From assembly GCA_017552715.1 (NCBI GenBank), contig JAFZOW010000066.1, positions 1-64,000 of the forward strand: a DNA stretch of 64,000 nt. The letters are read 5' to 3'. The position numbers and the translations under genes are program-made. Of this stretch, positions 1 through 8,469 are shown one piece after another. A model generated the notes under the pieces. That model did no database searches and was not told the DNA's origin. It saw only the letters and a list, made by a program, of their open reading frames with translations. This DNA is from Lachnospiraceae bacterium (lineage in GTDB: Bacteria; Bacillota; Clostridia; Lachnospirales; Lachnospiraceae). Each line of letters opens with the position of its first letter. The first letter of the stretch is position 1.

Positions 1-119
1 ACACGGATCGCTCCGCTGCTTCGCAGCTCCCGCGATCCTACGCTCATTCGCCTCTCCTTCTCTGCGATACACGGATCGCACCGCTGCTTCGCAGCTCCCG
101 CGATCCTACGCTCATTCGC
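1..119. repeat. Two copies of a ~51-bp palindromic repeat
   Basis: Bases 1-51 and 69-119 are the same 51-base sequence with one difference (T at 12, A at 80). Each copy folds as outer stem GGATCGC/GCGATCC, a small internal loop, inner stem GCTGC/GCAGC and loop TTC, followed by a shared tail ending CGCTCATTCGC. The single difference lies in the unpaired internal loop. No gene is visible here. It resembles REP-type intergenic palindromes; the function is unknown. The block may continue beyond the left edge. Confidence 0.75.
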
Positions 120-165
120 AATCCGCGCTGTCGCGCTTCTTGCTCATGACCGTTCGCCTCTCAAG

Positions 166-207
166 GTCTCAGCGGCATCTGTGCAAGCACATGCCGCCGA
201 GACTTTT
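166..207 (+). terminator. Hairpin, possible + strand terminator
   Basis: Bases 166-178 and 191-203 pair over 13 positions with one G-U pair, with a further GTGC/GCAC pairing in the loop, and TTTT follows at 204-207. The U-run is on the + side, so it would stop transcription coming from the left. On the - side, downstream of the nucleoside kinase, there is no T-run. The T-run is short, so this is only a candidate. Confidence 0.45.
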
Positions 208-221
208 CGAGGCTTGTATCG

Positions 222-1883
222 CTACACGTTAAAACATGATCCTCCAACAAACTCCCTGATGATGGAATTGTTGGGAAGGTTTTCGCTGCTCACGCCCAGG
301 AAGTATTCCAGGAACTTCAGCATGCGCTTCGCTTCCTGGTACTCCGGTTCGTCGGGCTGTACCGAAAAGAGCAGCGGCTCTGCAAACTGCTTCAATACTG
401 CCAGCTCATAGATCAGCGCGGAATTAAAGGTCTCGTCGGCACTCTCCTGGAAGGGGAAGATGTTCTCCTCCTCGCCCCGCCGTACCGAAGGCCACATGGA
501 GATGGTGCGCTGGGCACTGGCTCCTCTGGTCCGCGCATCCCTTACCATACGCCGCAGCAGCCGTCCGTCGGTGGTGGGGATACGGTTGTGCTCGTCGATG
601 TTTAAGCTGGTAAGGGCCGAGATATAGATCTTGAACTTGCTCTCCACGGGCAGTGCATGGCTCATCTTGTCGTTCAGGCCATGAATACCCTCGATCACAA
701 GAATGTCGTCCTTCCCCAGTGTCTTGAAGTTCCCCTTATACTCCCGGGTACCGGTCTTAAAGTTAAAGCTGGGCAGCTCCACCGTCTGACCCTCCAGCAG
801 CTTGAGCATATCGCTGTTGAAAAGCTCTACATCGATGGCTTCCAGACATTCGAAATTATAATTCCCGTCTTCATCCTTCGGCGTATCGACACGGTTCTTG
901 AAATAATCGTCCACACCGATGGGATGGGGCTTCAGTCCGTAGGAAGCCAGCTGTACGGAAAGGCGGTGGGAAAAGGTGGTCTTTCCGGAGGAAGAAGGCC
1001 CGGCGATCATGACAAACTTCACTCCGCCCCTCTTCACAATGGCATTGGCGATCTCACCGATCCTGCGTTCCTGCAGGGCCTCCTGTAAGAGCACCAGGTC
1101 ACTGAGCTCCCCGGCACAGATCTTTTCGTTCAAATCTCCCACGGTGGCGATCCCCAGCTTGTAGCCCCATTCCTCCGCGGTACGCAGGGCTCCGAAAAGC
1201 TTCTCTCTGGGGCTCCACTCCGGAAGCACTTCCGGCGCACTTGCCTCCGGAAGGATCAGCATCATGCCGTCCGCATAGGTCTGCAGGCGGAAATGCTGTA
1301 CACAGGATGAGTTCGGCAGCATATAGCCGTAATAGTAATCCTGGTATCCGTCCAGGGTATATACATTAACACTGGAACTGCGGCGGAAACGGAAAAGCCG
1401 CTCTTTGTCGTCCATCCCCGCTTTTGCAAAAAGCTTTCTCGCCTCGTCCGTGGGTATGCTGCGCTTGGTGATGGGATATGCCGCATCCACGATCTCATGC
1501 ATACGCTCTTCCACCTTACGGGCAAAAGCCTCGTCGATGAACATCCCTTCCACGGGACTGACGTAATAACCGCAGCCCACGGCGAATTCCACCTTCACCT
1601 GCTTTTTCACATCATGCCCGCACACATCATCGATGGCCTTCACCATGATGAGTATGGCGGTACGCACATATGCCTTGTGCCCGCTGGAATCCTTTAAGGT
1701 GATAAAGCTCAGCTCAGCACCGTCCCGGACTTTCCTGGGCAGCTCCCGGAAGCGGGAATTCTCCATCACCAGCGCGATGGGTGCATCATAAGCATCCTTG
1801 AAATCCTCCGCCACCGTAAGGTAGCTGGTCCCCTCCGGATATTCCTTCTCTGTCCCATTCACACGGATCTTAACGTTAGCCAT
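222..1883 (-). CDS. TGS-domain nucleoside (uridine) kinase-like protein
   Basis: This is a 553-residue fusion typical of Clostridia. The N-terminus (about 1-65) looks like a TGS domain, followed by a region resembling the threonyl-tRNA synthetase second additional domain (about 70-230). A P-loop kinase domain follows, with Walker A GPSSSGKT at about 295-302 and phosphoribulokinase/uridine kinase-like sequence after it. The family is annotated as nucleoside kinase, presumably phosphorylating uridine/cytidine with NTP; the substrate is inferred from homology. I chose the ATG at 1883 because AAGGAGG lies just upstream; an in-frame start at 1919 would overlap the nif3-like gene and lacks that site. 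It is the last gene of the purL-dgt-dnaG-rpoD run, 22 bases after the nif3-like gene. Repeats and a hairpin follow its stop. Confidence 0.88.
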   Translation of the reverse strand: MANVKIRVNGTEKEYPEGTSYLTVAEDFKDAYDAPIALVMENSRFRELPRKVRDGAELSFITLKDSSGHKAYVRTAILIMVKAIDDVCGHDVKKQVKVEFAVGCGYYVSPVEGMFIDEAFARKVEERMHEIVDAAYPITKRSIPTDEARKLFAKAGMDDKERLFRFRRSSSVNVYTLDGYQDYYYGYMLPNSSCVQHFRLQTYADGMMLILPEASAPEVLPEWSPREKLFGALRTAEEWGYKLGIATVGDLNEKICAGELSDLVLLQEALQERRIGEIANAIVKRGGVKFVMIAGPSSSGKTTFSHRLSVQLASYGLKPHPIGVDDYFKNRVDTPKDEDGNYNFECLEAIDVELFNSDMLKLLEGQTVELPSFNFKTGTREYKGNFKTLGKDDILVIEGIHGLNDKMSHALPVESKFKIYISALTSLNIDEHNRIPTTDGRLLRRMVRDARTRGASAQRTISMWPSVRRGEEENIFPFQESADETFNSALIYELAVLKQFAEPLLFSVQPDEPEYQEAKRMLKFLEYFLGVSSENLPNNSIIREFVGGSCFNV

Positions 1884-1905
1884 GAACCCCCTCCTTAATG
1901 AGTAT

Positions 1906-2688
1906 TTACATTGTGACAAAAGGCTCCTTCTGGGAGGCTGCGCTCACATTGAGCTGTGGCAGCTTCCGCCGGAAGAAATCCTTCATGTACTCCACAAAGA
2001 TCTTTTCGAGGCCGTAATGCCCCGCATCGATGATGCTAAGCCCGGTCGCCACGGCATCGATGCCGTCATGATGACCGATATCCCCGGTGATCAGGACTTC
2101 CGCCCCGGCTTTTATCGCATCGCTTATCATATCCTTTCCCGAGCCCGGCGAAATGGCCGCCCGGGTGATCTTCTTCTCCGGATCCCCGAAGACCCGCACA
2201 TTCTCAAGAATGAACGATTCTTTGACCAGTCCGGCGCAATCCTTAAGCCGCATGGGAGCCTTGAGCCGGCCTACACGGCCTATGCCCTCTTTGGCTATGG
2301 CATCCTCACAGGTGACCTGCAGTACTTCCCGTTCCAGAAGTCCCAGCCGGTCCGCCGCCTCGTCCGCCATTCCGATCACATCAAAATTGGTATGCATCGC
2401 GTAGCAGGCCACTCCGCCGGAGATCAGCTTAAGCAGCCTCCGTCCCACGATATCCTGATCCGTGATGTGCCGTATCTGCGGAAAGATCAGGGGATGATGG
2501 GTGAGCAGGAGTTCCGCTCCGGAAAGCACCGCCTCCTCCACCACTTCATCCGTGGCATCCACGGAAAGCAGAACGGAAGATACTTCCGCCTGGCTGTTGC
2601 CGCACATCAGGCCGCTGTTATCCCATTCCTCCGCAAAGGCGGGGGGAGACAGCTGCTCCAGTTCCGCGATCACATCCTTTAACAGCAT
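1906..2688 (-). CDS. Nif3-like dinuclear metal centre protein (YqfO family)
   Basis: The 260 residues match the short form of the Nif3/YqfO family (GTP cyclohydrolase I type 2 homologue), toroidal hexamers with a two-metal site. The diagnostic segment with a His-His-Pro triplet (LLTHHPLIF, about 60-68) and a C-terminal ITGDIGHHDG segment supply metal-binding His/Asp/Glu residues. The exact biochemical role of the family is not settled. The gene follows trmK by only 2 bases, as in many Firmicutes, so the two are almost certainly cotranscribed. It lacks the middle insert seen in longer family members. Confidence 0.9.
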   Translation of the reverse strand: MLLKDVIAELEQLSPPAFAEEWDNSGLMCGNSQAEVSSVLLSVDATDEVVEEAVLSGAELLLTHHPLIFPQIRHITDQDIVGRRLLKLISGGVACYAMHTNFDVIGMADEAADRLGLLEREVLQVTCEDAIAKEGIGRVGRLKAPMRLKDCAGLVKESFILENVRVFGDPEKKITRAAISPGSGKDMISDAIKAGAEVLITGDIGHHDGIDAVATGLSIIDAGHYGLEKIFVEYMKDFFRRKLPQLNVSAASQKEPFVTM

Positions 2689-2690
2689 CT

Positions 2691-3398
2691 TTACTCCCTT
2701 CCGTAAAACGCAAGTGCCTCCAGCAGGCAGGCGCGTTCCTCCGATATCTCTTTCAGCCGGACTGCGGCCCGTTCGCCTTCTCCGGCTTCCCGAAGCTCAG
2801 CAATGAGACCCTCAACGATCCCGAGCCTGTGGGAAAGGAAGTTTTTAAGAACAGGGTGCCTGCCTTCCAGAGCCTGCCTGCCGTAACGCAGGAAGAGCTC
2901 CTGTTCCGTGCAAGCCTCTTCCGCAGGGCGTGCCCGGAACATGGGATAATACTTCCCGTCCTCAAAGATCATATCCTCGGCTTCGATAACAAAGCCGGAT
3001 CCGTACAGCCAGCTGCGAAGCGAACGGATCTCCGACTGGGGCTGCAGTATCAGTTTTTCAAAGCTGCGGGCTTTCTCCTCTTCCGTCGAGAGTATGCGCT
3101 CGATCAGCGCTCCCCCCATGCCGGCACAGATCAGGGTATCTGCCTCCCCGGCCGCTATGGCCGACAATCCATCCGACAGACGGCATTCTATACGATCGGA
3201 AAGCCCCCTCTCCTCCACGTGCTCCACGGCCGCCGCAAGAGGCCCTGGCCGCAGATCCGCAGCAATGGCCCGGCGGAAAGCACCGCCGCTCACCAGCGCG
3301 ATGCTCACATAGGCGTGGTCACAGCCTATGTCCGCCAGACACTCCCCGCTACCGCAGAGCTTTGCCACCGCCGCACAGCGCTGTGACAGAAGACTCAT
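2691..3398 (-). CDS. trmK: tRNA (adenine(22)-N1)-methyltransferase
   Basis: This 235-residue class I SAM-dependent methyltransferase makes m1A22 in tRNA. The SAM-binding motif I is visible as LADIGCDHAY at about 22-31, followed by GGAF and a motif around LICAGMGG (about 90-97) typical of TrmK/YqfN. The ATG at 3398 is preferred to a longer reading from 3488 because it sits one base after the rpoD stop (TGATATG), implying translational coupling, and the extra 30 residues are not family-like. The order rpoD-trmK-nif3 is the usual Firmicute arrangement and supports the call. Confidence 0.92.
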   Translation of the reverse strand: MSLLSQRCAAVAKLCGSGECLADIGCDHAYVSIALVSGGAFRRAIAADLRPGPLAAAVEHVEERGLSDRIECRLSDGLSAIAAGEADTLICAGMGGALIERILSTEEEKARSFEKLILQPQSEIRSLRSWLYGSGFVIEAEDMIFEDGKYYPMFRARPAEEACTEQELFLRYGRQALEGRHPVLKNFLSHRLGIVEGLIAELREAGEGERAAVRLKEISEERACLLEALAFYGRE

Positions 3399-3399
3399 A

Positions 3400-5658
3400 T
3401 CAATCCAGATAATCCTTGATCCGCTTGCTGCGGCTGGGATGCCGGAGCTTGCGCAGGGCCTTGGCTTCGATCTGGCGGATACGTTCACGGGTCACGGAAA
3501 ACTCCTTGCCCACTTCCTCCAGGGTCCTGGCCCGTCCGTCGATCAGACCGAAACGCAGGGTCAGTACTTTACGCTCACGATCCGTCAGGGTATCCAGGAT
3601 CTCGTCCAGCTGTTCCCGCAGCAGGGTAAAGGCTGCCGCATCCGCGGGTACCGGAACATTATCGTCCTGGATAAAGTCACCCAGATGGCTGTCTTCCTCC
3701 TCACCGATGGGGGTTTCCAGAGACACGGGCTCCTGACTGATCTTAAGGATCTCACGCACACGCTCCTCCGGCATATCCATGCGCTCGGCGATCTCGGAGG
3801 GAGCCGGCTCCCTGCCCAGTTCCTGCAGGAGCTGACGGTTGATGCGTATGATCTTGTTGATGGTCTCTACCATATGCACCGGGATACGGATGGTACGGGC
3901 CTGGTCCGCGATGGCACGGGTGATGGCCTGACGGATCCACCAGGTTGCATAGGTTGAGAACTTGTAACCCTTCCGGTAATCGAACTTCTCCACCGCCTTG
4001 ATCAGACCCAGGTTTCCCTCCTGGATCAGATCCAGGAAGAGCATGCCGCGGCCCACGTAACGCTTGGCGATGCTCACCACCAGACGGAGGTTCGCATTGG
4101 ACAGATCCTTTCCGGCTTCTTTTCCGATACGGATCTTTTCCTCGTTCTCGGCGATCTTCTTTTCCAGTTCCTTGCGTTTCTTTGTATAATCCTGAGGCTT
4201 TTTCGAAGCATTCTTATTCTTCTTCGCCTCTTTTTCCTGTACCTTGATGCGCTCCAGCTTCTGCTTCAGATCCGGGTTCTTCTCATCGGCTTCCATCCCG
4301 GCTTCCATGCGCTTGGCCAGCTCGATCTCCTCCTCTGCGGAAAGCAGGGGCACACGGCCGATCTCTTTTAGATACATACGTACGGGATCCTCGATATTGG
4401 CGCCGTCGGTAAGGCCTGCCTCCAGACTCTCCATATCCAGCTCCAGCTCGGCACTCTCCTCCAGTGCCAGCTCTTCCTCGGGGATATCGTCGTCATCCAT
4501 CTGCTCGATGCGAAGAACGATACGGTTCTTGTCCAGAGCTTCCCAGATCCGGTCAAACTGATCCTCATCCAGGTTCAGTTCGGAAAAGGCATCGATAACC
4601 TCCTGGTATTCCACAAAACCGCTCTTCTTGGCACCGTTCAGCAGATTCTTCAGTTTCTCGTCAAAGAGCGCCTGCACGGCCTCCGGGCTCAGGGGTGTAT
4701 CCCCGTCATCCAGCAGGCTGTCCATGGGCATTCCGGCCTCTTCGGCCAGTGCCGGATCCTGTTTCCTGCTTTCAGCCTTCGGATTCTCCTTGGCAGTCTT
4801 CTTTTTCTCGGCGGGCTTTTCAGCCCCCTTCCTGGTCTCTGCCTTCTTCGCGGTCTCCGTCTTTTTTACGCTCTCAGTCTTCTTAACGCTCTCTGCCTTC
4901 TTTGCGCTTTCCGCCTTCTTAGCGCTGTCTGTCTTCTTTGCGCTCTCTGCTTTCTTAGCGCTCTCTGCTTTCTTAGCGCTCTCTGTCTTCTTAGTGTTCT
5001 CTGCTTTCTTCGCAGTCTCTGTCTTCTTCACGTTTTCTGTCTTCTTCATATTCTCTGTCTTCTTCGAGCCATTCTGCTTTACTGCAGCCTGTTTTGCCGC
5101 TGCCTGTTTCGCAGCAGGCTTCTTTGCCGGCTCTTCCTTCTTTTTTTCAGGGGCCGTCTTCACCGCAGCCGCTTTGGCACTGTCCGTTTTCTTCAGGGGT
5201 ACCACCTTGGCTTTCGCCACGGGCTTCTTTTCCGCTTTCTTTTCCGGCTTCTTTACCGGCTCCTTAACAGCCGCTTTCTGCTTTGCAGCGTTTTTCTTTT
5301 CGTTGGGCACCGTCTTTACGGCAGCCTTCTTCGTCACTACCGTCGCCTTTGCCGGCGCTTTCTTAACATTCGCCGCCTTTGCCGCCTTGGCGGGAGCTTT
5401 GGCAGGAGCAGCCTTTACCGCTGCTTTTTTTGCCGGCTCCGCCTTCTTTAAAGGGACCACCTTTGCCTTGGGTACCGGCTTCTTTACGGTTTCCGCCTTT
5501 TTTGCCGGTGCCGCCTTTGCTGTACTCTTTTTCGGTGCTGCAGCCGCAGGCTTCTTCGCTGCTGCCGCCTTTGCCGCAGGCTTCTTCGCCGCAGCGGCCT
5601 GCCTGGCTGCCGGCTTTTTCACGTTCTTATCCGTTTTCTTAGAATCTTTAACTGCCAT
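3400..5658 (-). CDS. rpoD: Housekeeping sigma factor with long Lys/Ala-rich N-terminal tail
   Basis: This is primary sigma-70 (SigA/RpoD), which directs RNA polymerase to -35/-10 promoters. The C-terminal 450 or so residues carry region 1.1-like sequence, region 1.2 ([11 protein letters not shown]), region 2 ([17 protein letters not shown], then the WWIRQAI melting segment), region 3 and region 4 with the HTH ([18 protein letters not shown]). The first ~290 residues are very unusual: they are almost only Lys, Ala, Pro, Thr, Glu and Val in histone-H1-like motifs (PAKKA, KKAES), including 13 hexapeptide repeats. The protein is therefore 752 residues, about twice a common Clostridial SigA. An ATG and a good ribosome site sit 4 bases after dnaG, so the tail is in frame and probably translated. 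Similar basic tails exist on actinobacterial primary sigma factors. Confidence 0.95.
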   Translation of the reverse strand: MAVKDSKKTDKNVKKPAARQAAAAKKPAAKAAAAKKPAAAAPKKSTAKAAPAKKAETVKKPVPKAKVVPLKKAEPAKKAAVKAAPAKAPAKAAKAANVKKAPAKATVVTKKAAVKTVPNEKKNAAKQKAAVKEPVKKPEKKAEKKPVAKAKVVPLKKTDSAKAAAVKTAPEKKKEEPAKKPAAKQAAAKQAAVKQNGSKKTENMKKTENVKKTETAKKAENTKKTESAKKAESAKKAESAKKTDSAKKAESAKKAESVKKTESVKKTETAKKAETRKGAEKPAEKKKTAKENPKAESRKQDPALAEEAGMPMDSLLDDGDTPLSPEAVQALFDEKLKNLLNGAKKSGFVEYQEVIDAFSELNLDEDQFDRIWEALDKNRIVLRIEQMDDDDIPEEELALEESAELELDMESLEAGLTDGANIEDPVRMYLKEIGRVPLLSAEEEIELAKRMEAGMEADEKNPDLKQKLERIKVQEKEAKKNKNASKKPQDYTKKRKELEKKIAENEEKIRIGKEAGKDLSNANLRLVVSIAKRYVGRGMLFLDLIQEGNLGLIKAVEKFDYRKGYKFSTYATWWIRQAITRAIADQARTIRIPVHMVETINKIIRINRQLLQELGREPAPSEIAERMDMPEERVREILKISQEPVSLETPIGEEEDSHLGDFIQDDNVPVPADAAAFTLLREQLDEILDTLTDRERKVLTLRFGLIDGRARTLEEVGKEFSVTRERIRQIEAKALRKLRHPSRSKRIKDYLD
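4831..5064 (-). repeat. 13 tandem 18-bp repeats in rpoD
   Basis: The rpoD tail contains 13 consecutive 18-base units encoding the hexapeptide pattern KK(A/T)(E/D)(S/T/N)x, such as KKAESA and KKTESV. Units are exactly in phase (234 bases) and several are nearly identical at the DNA level. Such tracts are prone to length change by slippage in multiples of six residues without shifting the frame. Confidence 0.9.
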
Positions 5659-5662
5659 CTTT

Positions 5663-7438
5663 TCACTCCTTTTTCAGGCTGCTTTTTCCTCTCAGCTCCT
5701 CCAGCAGTTTCTGCTGCCGGAGAACCTCCGAAAGTCCCGCATGACCGTCTGTCTTTACCCGGTCAAAGCGGGCCTGTTTGATGCTCAGGACGATATCCCT
5801 GAACGCCTTTTCCCTATCCTCCCCTTCCAGTTCGGCATCCAGGCGGGTATGGAAGAGCGCGCTGGCTTCCTGTTGCTCATCTGCGTCCGAAAACATGTCG
5901 ATGAGCGCCGCCGGCTCTGGCGGCCCTTTGTCCGGCTCCGCAAACATCCGCTCCGCCACGCGCCGGTATACGGGATCCGTAAAATCCTCCGCATCCACAT
6001 AATCCCGGACACAGGCATATCTTTCTGCCTCCTCGGAAAGCCAGGTAAGCAAAAGTCGCTGGGCATATCGCTCATGTTCCTCATGACCGGGTCTGGAGGA
6101 CTGCGCCGCAGCTAGCGGCTTCACGCTGCGTTCCTCCTTAAGCCCCTCTTTGGATGCCTCGGCGATCACTTGCTTTTTCAAAGCTTCCCGTGGGATGCCG
6201 TACTGTTCCGATACTGCTTCCAGATAGTTTTCCCGCTCCATTTCGTCGGGAAAAGCACATAAACGTTTTGCCACTTCCTGTCCGAAAGCGGTCTTATCTC
6301 CCGGATCCTCGGTATGATAGTCACGTCTGAGGATACGGATCTCGAAAAGAAAACCGTTTTCCGCCTCGTCTATGCGCTTCTGATACTCCTCCGCCCCCAG
6401 GGCTTTGATGAATTCATCCGGATCCTTATGGGGTTCCATATGGATGACCTTCCCCCGCATCCCGCAGCTGCGCAGGATCTTCAGGGCACGAAGGGCCGCG
6501 CTCACACCGGGACCGTCCGTATCGTAAGCCAGGAGCACCGGTCTGCCGAAGCGCTTCAGCATCATAGCCTGCTCCATGGTAAATGACGTCCCCAGGGAAG
6601 CCATAGCCTGATCAAAACCCGCCTGATGAAGGCTGATCACATCCATGTAGCCTTCGCACAGGATAAAGTTCGATGCCCTGGAGCTCCGGGCAAGATGCAG
6701 GCCGTAGAGGTTCTTGCGTTTTTCAAATATCTCCGTCTCCGGAGAGTTCAGATATTTCGGCTCACCCTCGCCCATAACACGGCCGCCGAAGCCGATCACC
6801 TTTCCGGTGGCATTCTGTATGGGAAACATGACACGGTTGATGAACTTGTCCCGCAGGCCGTACTTTTCGTTATACACGCAAAGTCCCGCATCCCGCAGTT
6901 CCTCGTCACTGTAGCCGAGTTTTTTCAGGCTCCTGGCCAGATCGTCGCTGTATTGCAGGGAGTAGCCCAGGCCAAAACGGCGCAGGGTCTCGTCGGATAG
7001 CTGACGTCCCCTGAAATACTTCATCCCCAGTTCTCCCTGGGGGGATCGCAATGCGCGGTAGTAATACTTTGCCGCCTCGGTATTTATAGCGTACAGCCGC
7101 TCCCTGCGGCTGCGGGCCATACGGCCTTCCTCTGTCTCGGAGATCTTCGGCAGTTCCACGCCGGCCTTCTGCGCCAGCTGCTCCACCGCCTCGGGAAAGC
7201 TTAAGCTGTCATGCTTCTGCAGGAAGGTAAACACATTACCTCCCGCATGGCAGCCGAAGCAGAAAAACATCTGCTTCGCCGGTGATACCGAAAAAGAAGG
7301 CGATTTCTCGTTATGAAAAGGGCAGAGGCCGAAATAATTCGCCCCTCTTCTTTCCAGCCTGACATAGCCGGAAATGAGATCCACGATGTCCGTACGCTGC
7401 CGGACCTCTTCAAGCAGTTCATCCGGATAGTATGGCAA
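5663..7438 (-). CDS. dnaG: DNA primase
   Basis: The 591-residue primase makes RNA primers for replication and binds the DnaB helicase. An N-terminal CHC2 zinc finger uses C39, H42, C60 and C63. The Toprim core follows, with catalytic Glu in the LCEGYMDV motif (about 260) and the DTDGPG acidic motif (about 307-312), then a C-terminal helicase-interaction region. The start is TTG at 7438, placed 5-6 bases after GGAGGG; no in-frame ATG fits the conserved N-terminus as well. It lies 11 bases after dgt and 4 before rpoD, the classical macromolecular-synthesis arrangement. Confidence 0.95.
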   Translation of the reverse strand: MPYYPDELLEEVRQRTDIVDLISGYVRLERRGANYFGLCPFHNEKSPSFSVSPAKQMFFCFGCHAGGNVFTFLQKHDSLSFPEAVEQLAQKAGVELPKISETEEGRMARSRRERLYAINTEAAKYYYRALRSPQGELGMKYFRGRQLSDETLRRFGLGYSLQYSDDLARSLKKLGYSDEELRDAGLCVYNEKYGLRDKFINRVMFPIQNATGKVIGFGGRVMGEGEPKYLNSPETEIFEKRKNLYGLHLARSSRASNFILCEGYMDVISLHQAGFDQAMASLGTSFTMEQAMMLKRFGRPVLLAYDTDGPGVSAALRALKILRSCGMRGKVIHMEPHKDPDEFIKALGAEEYQKRIDEAENGFLFEIRILRRDYHTEDPGDKTAFGQEVAKRLCAFPDEMERENYLEAVSEQYGIPREALKKQVIAEASKEGLKEERSVKPLAAAQSSRPGHEEHERYAQRLLLTWLSEEAERYACVRDYVDAEDFTDPVYRRVAERMFAEPDKGPPEPAALIDMFSDADEQQEASALFHTRLDAELEGEDREKAFRDIVLSIKQARFDRVKTDGHAGLSEVLRQQKLLEELRGKSSLKKE

Positions 7439-7449
7439 AACTCCCTCCT

Positions 7450-8454
7450 TCAGCCGTGCCAGGACTTGGGAATGTACAACTCCTCGTAAGTGGCTATGGC
7501 AAAATGATCCGTCATGGATGCGATAAAATCACAGGCCACCCGTTCCACGCTGTCGCCTTTATCCATAAGCTTTTTATACTCCTCGGGCAGACGGTCCGCA
7601 TCTTCCGAATAGTAGCTGTACAGGGTACGGATCAGAGCCTCCGCCTTGGATTCCTCTGCCTTCACCACGGGATTCTGATAAACCCGTTCAAACATGAAGT
7701 TCCGCATGCTGATCATGGCATGCTCCACCTCCGGCTCCATGAGGATATCGTCTGCATCCCTGCTGGTGGCCACGATATTATGGATCAGCGTATCCAGCCG
7801 CTCCTTCGTGGTATAACCCAGTATACGTCCGATCTCCTCCGGCACGTCCTTGTCCGTAAGGACCCGGGCCCGGATGGCATCATCCATATCATGATGGATA
7901 TAGGCCAGTTTGTCGGAAAGCCGCACGATGCGCCCCTCCAGTGTATAGGGCATGGATTTCATCTGATGGTTCAGGATGCCGTCCCGCACCTCTTCCGTAA
8001 GGTTTAAGCCTTCCCCGTCGCGTTCCAGAACATCTACAACGCGTACACTCTGCTCGTTGTGCTCAAAGCCCAGGGGACAGACCTCATCCAGTGCACGCTC
8101 TCCCGCATGGCCGAAAGGGGTATGGCCCAGATCGTGGCCCAGCGCGATGGCCTCCACCAGCTCCTCGTTCATCTTGAGGGCTTTGGCGATGGTACGGGCG
8201 ATCTGCGATACCTCCAGGGTATGGGTCAGACGGGTCCGGTAATGATCCCCCTCGGGGTTCAGAAAGACCTGAGTCTTATCCTTAAGCCTGCGGAAGGCCT
8301 TGGAATGAACAATGCGGTCCCTGTCCCTGGCAAAAACGGGACGGATGTCGCACATCTCCTCTTCCCGCTTCCTGCCTCTCGTGTTAACGCTGAGCGTCGC
8401 CCGGGGGCTTAAGCTTTCGCGTTCCAGTTTTTCCAGTTCTTCCCGTACAAGCAT
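7450..8454 (-). CDS. dgt: dGTP triphosphohydrolase-like HD protein
   Basis: This 334-residue HD-domain phosphohydrolase is of the deoxyguanosinetriphosphate triphosphohydrolase-like family, which splits dNTPs to deoxynucleoside and triphosphate. Metal-binding residues are seen in RTRLTHTLEV (His, about 75) and in the HD pair of ALGHDLGHTPFGH (about 102-114); a later Asp belongs to RLSDKLAY. It is of the short form compared with E. coli Dgt. It follows purL by 15 bases and precedes dnaG by 11. The ribosome site is weak, suggesting dependence on upstream translation. Placement between purine synthesis and primase fits dNTP pool control, but that link is inference. Confidence 0.9.
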   Translation of the reverse strand: MLVREELEKLERESLSPRATLSVNTRGRKREEEMCDIRPVFARDRDRIVHSKAFRRLKDKTQVFLNPEGDHYRTRLTHTLEVSQIARTIAKALKMNEELVEAIALGHDLGHTPFGHAGERALDEVCPLGFEHNEQSVRVVDVLERDGEGLNLTEEVRDGILNHQMKSMPYTLEGRIVRLSDKLAYIHHDMDDAIRARVLTDKDVPEEIGRILGYTTKERLDTLIHNIVATSRDADDILMEPEVEHAMISMRNFMFERVYQNPVVKAEESKAEALIRTLYSYYSEDADRLPEEYKKLMDKGDSVERVACDFIASMTDHFAIATYEELYIPKSWHG

Positions 8455-8469
8455 ATCAACCCGAATCTT

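Noticed and set aside
4831-5064. 18-base tandem repeats, considered as a CRISPR or microsatellite outside genes
   Set aside because: Units are contiguous with no spacers and stay in the rpoD frame.
4628-6115. Open frame of about 495 codons on the + strand opposite rpoD
   Set aside because: It is the shadow of the Lys/Ala-rich repeat tail, giving monotonous Phe/Ser/Ala sequence with no gene signals.
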